Below, piece after piece: positions 7,695 through 16,096 of a stretch of DNA of 36,832 bases. The notes beneath the pieces are model-generated. The model worked only from the letters and a program-made list of their open reading frames with translations. It was not told the origin of the DNA and ran no database searches. Within the stretch, counting starts at the first letter, position 1. Every line of letters begins with the position of its first letter. A program made the position numbers and the translations under genes. Location of the stretch: contig JAADVB010000193.1 in NCBI GenBank assembly GCA_023334545.1, positions 1 through 36,832 of the forward strand, written 5' to 3'. This stretch comes from Salisapilia sapeloensis. Taxonomy: Eukaryota > Oomycota > Peronosporomycetes > Peronosporales > Salisapiliaceae.

Positions 7695-9221
7695 TTAAAA
7701 CGGACATACGCGTCGCGCCATGTTGATGAGCGGACGAGGATAGTATGGCGTGTCAGCAGCAAACTTCTCTGCCAACTCACAAATGACATTGCCAGCACGG
7801 TCTTTCGGAGCCTGCTTTTTCACAATTGCAACGATCCGCTCGAGTAACTCGTTGTTGCCCTCAATCGGGTCTTCGATAATCGGATCTGTATGCGACTTAT
7901 TCGGGAAGTAATGGGTCTTCACGTCAGCTCCACGTTGCTTGAGTGCAAAGGCAAACTGCTCCGTTGCCTCCCAACCAATAGTAACGTCAGCTGTCCCATG
8001 GAAAAGATACGTCAAAGGAAACGACTCCTTCAAGTTATGAGGTGAATCCATCGCTCGGATCGTCGGTGAGAAATGCGCCAGGCGGTGCGCCATGATCCGC
8101 TCGACGAGTGACTTGTCGAATCCATGACGGTGGAAGGTCGCGAGTGCTGCCTCCATATTGTACGGTCCAGAGACGCCAATGAATGTTCGTATCTGGTGCA
8201 ATTGCCATGTCGGTGGCCTCATCACCGGTTTCGAAGAAGACGCCTCGCTTACATTGTCGTCCGTCACGAAGGATGTACTACCGCCACTGCCGACCGAGTG
8301 CAAACGATCAGGAATAGGAATCTTTTCCAGCCGTTCAAACAAGGTGCAAGCGGCAATGTGCGCACCAGCCGATTGTCCCAACAGCGTAATGTTCTCTGGG
8401 TCGCCTCCAAAGAGGTGGATGTAATCCACGACCCACTGAATCGCCGTCTGCGCATCTTCGACCATATCAGAAACAAGTCCTTGTGGAAAGTTGCGGTAAT
8501 CTGGAGTCACGACGACGATACCAAACGCCGACAGCAACTTGCCAAAGTAAGCGCCCCACGCCTTGTACCCAATGATCCAGGCACCACCGGAAAAGAAGAT
8601 GACGACTGGCCTTTTGCTTTCCCTACCGTACTTGCTGTAGACATCCAGCAAGTTGCGTCCGTTGGGACCGTAAATCAGGTTGCGATGAATAGACGAGCTT
8701 CGACACCAGTACCAGGCAATGCGTAGTAGGGCAGGTAGAAGCAATGCTGCAAAGATGATGAGACGCAGCGCGCTCATCATCCAACGTTTAGACATGCGTA
8801 GGGCCCATAGTAGTTGTAGTGTCAGTTTGGTGATAAGGAAGCTCTGTTCGGCTACGACCTCAACCGCTCCAGCACCCGAGTCTGGAAAGGCTTGGAAGAT
8901 CTGTGGGTGCTGAGGAAGTGGTCGGGCATTGCGAGGTCGTTGGAGCATGCTCGGTAGAGACTGCGTTCGTAGCATATTGACATCCGTATATTCGTCTTCT
9001 TCACCACCACTTTCCCGTTGGCATTCTATCAACGCTTGTTTTTCCATGGACAAAGTTCGTTTCATTCTGCTCTTCGTCACGGCTCCAGTCGGAGGTGCAC
9101 TACTCGCTCGAGGTAGGTCTGAAGTTCCAGTCGGAGAGGTGTTGTTGTCTCGAGATGAGCCCGCTGTTTGATTGGCAGTAGGCGACTCGACGTCCGCGTC
9201 CTTCGCGTCTGATTGCACCAT
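7695..9221 (-). CDS. alpha/beta hydrolase, isoprenylcysteine methylesterase (ICME)-like
   Basis: 508 residues from ATG 9221. Residues 1-125 are a disordered Ser/Thr-rich lead. Hydrophobic segments around 128-173 probably anchor it in the ER membrane. The alpha/beta-hydrolase core (about 185-470) has the oxyanion region SGGAWIIGYKAWG (211-223), DYRNFPQG (241-248), the nucleophile elbow GQSAGAH (Ser284), Asp412 in HGTADVT and His444 in SHTD, so the catalytic triad is complete. These pieces closely match plant ICME and its relatives, which demethylate prenylated C-terminal cysteine methyl esters on CaaX proteins. The roughly 35-residue C-terminal extension is unassigned. Substrate is inferred from family, and related lipases or formamidases share the fold. 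Confidence 0.88.
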   Translation of the reverse strand: MVQSDAKDADVESPTANQTAGSSRDNNTSPTGTSDLPRASSAPPTGAVTKSRMKRTLSMEKQALIECQRESGGEEDEYTDVNMLRTQSLPSMLQRPRNARPLPQHPQIFQAFPDSGAGAVEVVAEQSFLITKLTLQLLWALRMSKRWMMSALRLIIFAALLLPALLRIAWYWCRSSSIHRNLIYGPNGRNLLDVYSKYGRESKRPVVIFFSGGAWIIGYKAWGAYFGKLLSAFGIVVVTPDYRNFPQGLVSDMVEDAQTAIQWVVDYIHLFGGDPENITLLGQSAGAHIAACTLFERLEKIPIPDRLHSVGSGGSTSFVTDDNVSEASSSKPVMRPPTWQLHQIRTFIGVSGPYNMEAALATFHRHGFDKSLVERIMAHRLAHFSPTIRAMDSPHNLKESFPLTYLFHGTADVTIGWEATEQFAFALKQRGADVKTHYFPNKSHTDPIIEDPIEGNNELLERIVAIVKKQAPKDRAGNVICELAEKFAADTPYYPRPLINMARRVCPF

Positions 9222-9232
9222 ATCGTCGTGCA

Positions 9233-9248
9233 GACAATGCGAAGTGAT
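9233..9248 (-). promoter_or_regulatory. Inr/FPR-like core promoter of ICME-like gene
   Basis: The minus strand reads ATCACTTCGCATTGTC 11 nt upstream of the ATG. It fits YTCANTYY plus CAWTTTNYY with one mismatch in each half and would give a very short 5' UTR. Confidence 0.45.
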
Positions 9249-10431
9249 GGCTACGACGGTCGATTCAAAACAGGTTGTGACACTTTGTAGGCTTTTAAAT
9301 GTGTTTGTTATGCACGGAGGCGCTATCTATCGAAACGATTGCTCGGTCCAAATAATGGCTACCAAGTATCAGGAAAAGAAGTCTTTTGCGCAGCCAGTAG
9401 ATGGATGATCGAAATATGGAGACGTCGGCCTCGTCCGCGTCGTCCCACGTACCTGACAGGACGAGAATAGAAGTGACGATTGAAAATATTTGCGCGACTG
9501 TATCCTGTCGTCATATCTGCTACGTGGCTCGCAAAGTCATCGTGGTTAAAATCTTCAGCTTTTCAAATAGTTGATAGCTTTGGAGCTCTGCTTCATACTG
9601 CTGTGTTTATTATTGAAGGGTGAGTCCTTCATTTGCTTGGAAGCCTTGGCCCTGACTTTTATATTGGTTTGATCTCGGCGAGAGAGATGTCGTGTTTTAA
9701 ATGAAAAATTGATAAAAGTTCGTAAGATTCCCACACGAGATTACTTGGATGCGGCGAAGTCGTGAAAAGATAAGCATTGTCAATCGGAGATTCGATGATG
9801 GAGCGAGGAAACGTGAAAGAAGGCTAGAGGGTGGTATAGGCAATAAAAATTTACATATTGGATTGTATCAAAGCTGGAGAAGACGAATTTGAACACGCAA
9901 AAAATGGTGACAAAAATACATGAAAAGTACATGAAAAGTACGCGAGTCTACAGGTAAATCAGGACATCAGTTCAAACTTGGTGCCAGCCTGTTTGCAATT
10001 GCCAAGTTTTACGACCAACTAAGGAAATGAGGTGTCTGGATATTGTCAGAGAAGAGACTAGTCTGGTTGGCGTCTTGAAAGAGAGCTATAGATATGGAAA
10101 CCTAGCTCACTTACAGGCAGAACCAATTGCGGATATCTGGCATCTCTTGCTTTGCTTTGTTGCTTCCCTTAATGCATGTGAAGGAAGACCGGAACCATTT
10201 GCTTCCATAGAGTCGATACCTCAAGCTTCGATCGCGACTACTATCATGCAGAATCGACTTAGTATATCCTAGTATGTCAAAGGACTTGATCACTTCAGCT
10301 ACTGGATGGTATTGGACAATGAAGGCGACCACCTTACTTGTACTATAATTAAAGTCATTCAGCATGATTTCACAAATAAAAGGAAAGTCGAGACAAACAA
10401 TTATTCCAAAGGCATTTAATTCCTCTTTAAA
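9249..10431. other. intergenic region, no gene recognised
   Basis: About 1.2 kb between the ICME-like start and the end of the ZIP gene. The only frames are under 85 codons with no recognisable domain. It contains an 11-nt exact tandem pair at 9918-9939. Confidence 0.5.
9918..9939. repeat. exact 11-nt tandem pair
   Basis: ACATGAAAAGT occurs twice in a row in AT-rich intergenic DNA. It is most likely a slippage duplication. Confidence 0.6.
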
Positions 10432-11334
10432 TCACGTCCATAGAGCTAGCATACCAAAGATACCGTAGCCGAGCAATAAGAACAAAATCTTGAGCCCAAT
10501 GTTCGACTTAACAGCACCGTGGCGAGGAAACTGTTTCGGAATCACTTCCATAACAGCTACGTAGATAAACGCTCCAGCGGAAAGCGCAATGCAGATACCG
10601 ACTCCAGCTGATCCATCGCTGTAATCAGCAATACCCCATCCAATGACGATTCCAATCACTGTCATAAGCGAAAAGGAAAAGATAAAAATGGCTGCTTGGC
10701 GATTCGATAAAGATGCCTCGATGAACTCTGTGCCAAGAGCGAAAGAAGCCAAACCTTTATGAGCGATGATTGCAATGAAAACATCCCATGCAGCGTCCGT
10801 TTGTGCACCAAGGCCAAGTCCTTCCAAGACCGAATGGAAACTTAGCGCAACAAAGAGACTTATTGCAACAGTGGCCGATGCCGTGTTATTTGTCAATTGA
10901 TGAGCATTAGCCAGGCCCTCATCGATCGGTGCGTCAATGAGGGTGTCTGCATGTGGCGACATGTTTTTCTCGTACGCGGGTGCTTCCAATGAGTGTGCAG
11001 ACTCCTCTTTTCCATTTGATGATGACATGTAGTGCTGAGCAGACTGCTCTAGAATGAGGACTAGAAGGAAGCCGATCGTACAGAAGAGCTGCGCATAGGG
11101 AAAATCGCCTCCCCAAGCAGCTAATCCTTCATTCTCGATCGCATCATTCAGCAAATGGATGAAGCCTCCTGCCAAAAAGACACCTCCTGTCGCCGATGTC
11201 ATCATCTCCAAGGCCAATTCCACACGTGGAGATTTGGAGCGAGATGCAAAGTAGACTGGCAATAGACCTCCAGCAATGGACACAGTCCAGATAACAATGA
11301 TTGAAATGATCTTGAACGTTTCTGCAGAATCCAT
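10432..11334 (-). CDS. ZIP-family zinc/iron transporter
   Basis: 300 residues from ATG 11334, close to the usual ZIP length. Eight hydrophobic segments can be drawn: about 8-29, 45-65, 79-97, 154-176, 184-204, 212-234, 245-264 and 280-299. TM4 carries the signature FHSVLEGLGLG (His167, Glu171). TM5 carries AHKGLASFALGTEF (His192). Together these form the intramembrane metal site of ZIP proteins. The TM3-TM4 cytoplasmic loop (about 98-153) has only scattered histidines (114, 129, 145) rather than a His-rich repeat. The protein should move Zn2+ or Fe2+ into the cytosol across the plasma or an organelle membrane; the metal cannot be told from sequence. No intron is seen. Confidence 0.93.
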   Translation of the reverse strand: MDSAETFKIISIIVIWTVSIAGGLLPVYFASRSKSPRVELALEMMTSATGGVFLAGGFIHLLNDAIENEGLAAWGGDFPYAQLFCTIGFLLVLILEQSAQHYMSSSNGKEESAHSLEAPAYEKNMSPHADTLIDAPIDEGLANAHQLTNNTASATVAISLFVALSFHSVLEGLGLGAQTDAAWDVFIAIIAHKGLASFALGTEFIEASLSNRQAAIFIFSFSLMTVIGIVIGWGIADYSDGSAGVGICIALSAGAFIYVAVMEVIPKQFPRHGAVKSNIGLKILFLLLGYGIFGMLALWT

Positions 11335-12180
11335 AGCTCTTGTGTAGTGTCAATAAGGATGACCGGTTGGACTCTTCAGCTCCGATTCGAAAATGAGTCC
11401 GGCAAAAGCATATTGCTGAAAGTACCGCCGTCGGAAGAGATATCAATGAAGATACATCATGCATTCCGCCGGCGACCAGGCCACGAACATAGAACTGTTA
11501 TGACGAACATCAGGTAAACGAAGTCGTCGTCGGAGCGGTTGTTACTACTGGTAGCAAGATAATTACTGCACAACTTTATTTTAACTTCTATCTAGCTTTA
11601 AGGGCGGTTTCATGAAGATCTGGATCGATACGATGGTATCTTTGGCATACGCTTACACTGATAATGCGTCGAGCAATATTCACAATGTCTGATAGATTGC
11701 TATTGCTACCGAATATCTACTGATAACTTCGGCATAGCGTGATTTACATCAAATTGCTCAGGTCGCCCTCGAGAAGATTGTACGCAGTAAACTTTTTAGG
11801 AAGCATGCAAACGCTTTTATCTGTGGCCTACTTAACGTAGACAGAAGAATCATCTTTCTCACAGTGCACGATTTCGAGCGACTATGACCATTGCAATGTA
11901 CTTGTACTGTACTAATTTTAGTGCTAGCGACAGCGTAAGTTGCCCAGCAAGGAGTCTTTCGGTCCATATGTCGAGCAGATCGACAGTTCTCGCAACAAAG
12001 CAAATATTCGACGCTCCTAGCACATTCTTTAGAAAATACTTAGAGTGTTCTAAAGGTACCGCCATCGAAAATCCATCATTAGGAATAGTACAAGCGTCCG
12101 TGTCATTGTAGTATAAGGCCCATTCAATTTATCCATTAATAAGAAATATGCTGCTGTCCAAGACTACTCTCTTAGTCCGA
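11335..12180. other. intergenic region, no gene recognised
   Basis: About 850 bp between the start of the ZIP gene and the end of the PIP kinase gene, both on the minus strand. It should hold the ZIP promoter and the kinase 3' UTR. Short frames of 60-81 codons on both strands show no domain. Confidence 0.5.
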
Positions 12181-14007
12181 TCAAGGAGATTTGGGTCGAG
12201 ATCGACTCATTCGACCACTCGGAGCGACGTGGGCTTCCATAAATCTGAGAAAGCGATCTCCATATACGTCTGGTGGAACTGCTGAAATCTCGTTTCGGTC
12301 GTGGCGGAAGCCTTTGATCACATTCTCCGCCATCTTTCGACTGTTGTACTGCTGCAAAACATCAATGATTCCTAAAAAGTAGACCGGTCCGGTCAGTCGG
12401 CCACGTCGATCTCTAGCCGCGACTCCACCATCGTCCTGACAAAATACAGACGGATCTTGGTCTGTAGATCCCAACGACTTTGTCTTATCATCAAAATCCT
12501 CTGCCTCATGCCAATGCTGTGACCCGATTGGTGTATCAACAGATTCATCGCCGCTATCGTCCACATTGCTCGAGGAAGATTTATCATCTACGTTGTTCTC
12601 CACAGCCCAGACCTCTTCCGCGGATGTCACGAAAGCCGTCGCATCCGACATTCGACGTCCTACCGTTGTTTCCACGCTCCGCACAATGGTAGCAGGAGAA
12701 GTAACTTCTTCATCTATCCTCAATTTCGCAGGTGGGTCAGATTCCGATCGAGTCGATCTCCAAAACTTTTCAGCCCCTGCCATCGGAGAATTTGGAAGCG
12801 ACTTGGAGGTGCTCCAGTTTGATTTCAGTTCAGGTATGCGCATGTGCTGAGCAACTTTCCTCCTCCTGGTGCATGTGTTGAATGGATTCTGACGTCCAGT
12901 GGGGTCATGCACGCCTACTAGTAGGCTGTAGTCCATTATCTTCATCTGCTTTAGAAACTCAACATCCTGTTGGAGCTGGACCAGAAAGATAGCTCGACGT
13001 TGCGTACCAAGTTGGAGATGAAAGTTAGCGTCGATTAAATCCAAATCCTTCAATACGGTATCTTGATTGACTTGTTCCTGCTGCTCGGCTCCACTCTGCT
13101 CTTCCGTTTCTTGCTTTGGTTCAGGCAAGGAACGACGGCCGACTGTTGATCCTTTCAGGTCAAATTTCCAATGCACCTCAAGAGGAGAGTAGAAGACACT
13201 CGCCATGATAACAAAGTGCGTCTTTCGATTCACATGCCTTGTCCGCATCTCCACTCGGTGTAGCCCATAGAAACGTGGCAACAATGTGTGTGGGTGCTCC
13301 ATGACGAAACGATAATAGTGAGGTAGCATGCGACGCAAGCACTTAGACTCATCCTTCGTTTGTGTCTTGATAAGAAATCGACCATCGTGCGAGTAGAAGA
13401 AGAACTGGCCAGACTTGGAGTTGCTGAGAAACTCTAGGAAACTGTGTTCATCGCCACCTTTGCACAGCGTCAAGATGTAGTCCATCGAATCGAGTGCGAA
13501 CCGACCGCGTAGTCGACGAAAGACTTCTGGGGCATAGTCTTTAAACTTAAACGTGTGCGGCTGTGGAGCATTCGCTTTAAAAGTATGCTTCTCAATACGT
13601 GAAAAGTCTCCCAGACTTAGTCGCTGCCGAAACAGCACTTGAGTCTGTAAACCAGCAGACTTGAGTATTCCTCGCATCATCCCATAAGTTAGCGCGTACT
13701 GAGCGTGCTTGGAATGGATGACTGTTCCCGGTGGCGTTCGAAAGCCCTGTAGGTTAAATGAATCGCTAGAATGTCGGACATGCGTTTCGGTCCGTGACTT
13801 TGTCTTCTTCTTCTTTCCCTGCTCAGTCTTTGATCCTTCATACTCTTCGTAGTCATCGTTTGGAATCTCAAGTGAAATTGAGGACAGAGCTAATGTCGGA
13901 GCCGCTGCTTGAAGGCGATCGGACTTGCTGCGATTCCTTTGATCTCCCGCCAGGTCGGACTCACTTGCGGAGGGGACAGCAATCATCGTCAAGTGTTCCG
14001 TGGCCAT
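12181..14007 (-). CDS. phosphatidylinositol phosphate kinase (PIP5K-like)
   Basis: 608 residues from the first in-frame ATG (14007); the frame also opens six codons earlier with GTG. The kinase core has a Gly-rich loop SKSGQFFFYS (197-206), the catalytic lysine in FLIKT (Lys214), DLKGS (283-287), MDYSLLVGVHD (358-368), the metal-binding IIDVLQQY (Asp549) and an activation loop ISAVPPDVYGDRF (574-586). It makes PtdIns phosphates, most likely PtdIns(4,5)P2 at the plasma membrane. The N-terminal 150 residues have no transmembrane helices, so this is not one of the oomycete GPCR-PIPK fusions. An acidic, Ser-rich insert of about 170 residues (370-540) splits the core before IID. The exact substrate class (type I or II) is not settled by the loop sequence. 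Confidence 0.92.
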   Translation of the reverse strand: MATEHLTMIAVPSASESDLAGDQRNRSKSDRLQAAAPTLALSSISLEIPNDDYEEYEGSKTEQGKKKKTKSRTETHVRHSSDSFNLQGFRTPPGTVIHSKHAQYALTYGMMRGILKSAGLQTQVLFRQRLSLGDFSRIEKHTFKANAPQPHTFKFKDYAPEVFRRLRGRFALDSMDYILTLCKGGDEHSFLEFLSNSKSGQFFFYSHDGRFLIKTQTKDESKCLRRMLPHYYRFVMEHPHTLLPRFYGLHRVEMRTRHVNRKTHFVIMASVFYSPLEVHWKFDLKGSTVGRRSLPEPKQETEEQSGAEQQEQVNQDTVLKDLDLIDANFHLQLGTQRRAIFLVQLQQDVEFLKQMKIMDYSLLVGVHDPTGRQNPFNTCTRRRKVAQHMRIPELKSNWSTSKSLPNSPMAGAEKFWRSTRSESDPPAKLRIDEEVTSPATIVRSVETTVGRRMSDATAFVTSAEEVWAVENNVDDKSSSSNVDDSGDESVDTPIGSQHWHEAEDFDDKTKSLGSTDQDPSVFCQDDGGVAARDRRGRLTGPVYFLGIIDVLQQYNSRKMAENVIKGFRHDRNEISAVPPDVYGDRFLRFMEAHVAPSGRMSRSRPKSP

Positions 14008-16096
14008 CACAGCTATATTCCTCACTTTTGAATAGTCTTGTGACGTCCTAAGCGTATGATAGTTGGAGAAGAATTGGAAATGATGTCCCGATAGAAAGTG
14101 AGGTTTTCTTATCTTGAGAGAAACTCCATTCTATCTCTTGCGCCAAAAATAGTGATGGACGATCCGTTGAGTCTTCCACAACATTTCCTGTACACAATTG
14201 CTTGGTTCCCTTCTTCTGCGCGAAATACTATTATCACAGAATCTTTCGTTGAAAACGAAACGGGTTTCACGGCTCCAGCCCAATCGCTCCTATGCAGGTT
14301 TGAGCAGGTAGGTCGTAAGATGAGACTTTGGCGTATAGCTTTGGATGAGATATGGGTTATTCAGATTGTTTCATGTCTGGGTTACCATACGTGCATAATG
14401 AAGATCCCAAGTCAAGCGAATGCTTCATTTGCCATGCACCATAATTTATGCAGGTCGGCATTTCGCAGAATGCTATTTCGATGCGATCCAGTATCCCGAC
14501 ATGAGCTTTGTCCATCCCTATCAAACCATAGAATCCCTTCCTGCTTGGCTTGGGTCCTAGTATCCTTTGCAAAGTGTACAATATCACGATCTTCACACAC
14601 TATCTTCTTCATTCGCCTGGATACTTTCCAATTGTCAGAATCTTACATACGATCGTGCATACCTGATACAGATGCAATTCATGTTATCCTACCTTATACA
14701 ATTCCATATCTGCAAGTATATACTAGGTCGAAATAGCTTCACAAGAACAGCGACTTCTTTCAAAGCAAGTTTATAAATATTTAACGAGATGAGTGCTACT
14801 ACTTCTTGGTTACGTTTTGGATTTTTCTATTGAAGACTTGCGTGCTCGGCATCCAAGTTCGTACACTTGCAGATGATACCTTCCCGACGGAAAAGAAAGC
14901 GTAACAATCTTTGGCTCATGCAGCATCAATCTCATCCACGACTATGTTTCTACGTTTCTACGTCCAACGTGCTTCAAGACTGCAAGGGAAGTATCGAGCA
15001 CGTGCATGTCCGAATAGATGCCATCTACTCAATACGTGCATCTTAACTACAGCGTAAAAGATTTTCGTAGGACCACCTTCAGCTAGGATTTGAAAGGCAC
15101 TAGACTCTGTCGGAAACACATCTGCTGCCTTTTGTTAAGCTTATACAAAGTCCTTGGCTAAGATCGGCACCACCTAAAGTGATTCTACATTGATACGACA
15201 TATCCGCCCATTGCATGCTCACGAGCATGTATCCCTAGTCGAAATGCAGACACAACCTTGGTACATGTACACTTATCCCACATATTGTGCATTTAAGAAA
15301 GGATGAAAGACTTCAACGGTCATATAGACAGCTTGACTACCGCTAAAGCTACCGTCGTGGAATGGCTCAGCACATGCAGCTACAAAAACCTCGCGTCCTT
15401 CGACCTGTTTTTACATAGGATTGAAGTGCAGAATCATAGCATAAGTTCAGATGGGTAGACAGAGGGCTGCAGGAGTTTCAAGGACTAGCCAACGCGACGT
15501 ATAGAGAGTCGTAAATTTTCGAAGCGTCTTGCGCTATACTCGGTCTTGCCACGACCTACACGTCTTGCCAACGTATTTTAATCAATTGACATAGCCACCA
15601 GTTAAAGTAGATATGGTATCTGATTCATGTAAACGGATCGTAGACGACAGCACTCGATCCACGCGAACATCAGTACAAGTGGTACACTCGCCTCTACCTC
15701 GCTGGTCAATTTTGACAGCTCCAGATGCATCGTTGTATCCATCATATCTTAAAAAGCCGTCATCTGATTCTCAGGAAAGCCATGGCAACCGAGCCCGTCG
15801 GCACGCTCGTCACCCACTACACTGCAAAACCTTCACTCGATCAACTGCAAAGGTTCCTTGTCGGAGAATACACACAGAAGAAAACGCAGCAGTAGACGCC
15901 AACGTCCACTATGGTCAGTCGTAAATTTTCATCCGGCTGAGCATTGAATCGATTTCACCGCTTTAATTTTTTTTCGGTCGACTGCTCGCTCGTTGACTTG
16001 ATTTGACTATTCCGCTTCGACACCGGATCAGAACCCGGATCCTGGACGTCACTTTGCTATTCGCCGCGTCCTGCGCAAGTCTCGAGTACGTTGAAC
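14008..16096. other. 2-kb region with only doubtful frames
   Basis: No convincing gene. A 193-codon plus-strand frame from ATG 14155 to 14736 has a composition rich in His, Cys, Ser and Ile and matches no domain. The antisense frame at 14357-14596 looks slightly more protein-like. Both may be chance or remnants of a dead gene. A short frame at 15782-15895 is listed separately. The last 150 bp, pyrimidine-rich in part, should be the promoter and leader of the membrane protein at 16097. Confidence 0.45.
15782..15895 (+). CDS. possible 37-residue small protein or exon
   Basis: ATG 15782 to TAG 15895. The start context is CCATGG and codon use is GC-ending, like the neighbouring real genes. The peptide begins MATEPVGTLVTHYTAKPSL and ends in a basic/Gln tail (QKKTQQ), which looks more protein-like than the surrounding DNA. 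No homologue is recognised. It may be a small gene, an unpaired exon, or chance. Confidence 0.22.
   Translation: MATEPVGTLVTHYTAKPSLDQLQRFLVGEYTQKKTQQ

Noticed and set aside
12181..14007. GPCR-PIPK fusion, known in oomycetes
   Set aside because: No hydrophobic helices precede the kinase core in this frame, and none are seen in the upstream 2 kb.
14098..14736. 212-codon plus-strand frame starting with GTG
   Set aside because: First ATG is only at 14155; composition is His/Cys/Ile-rich with no domain, and the antisense strand is also partly open, so it was not called as a gene.
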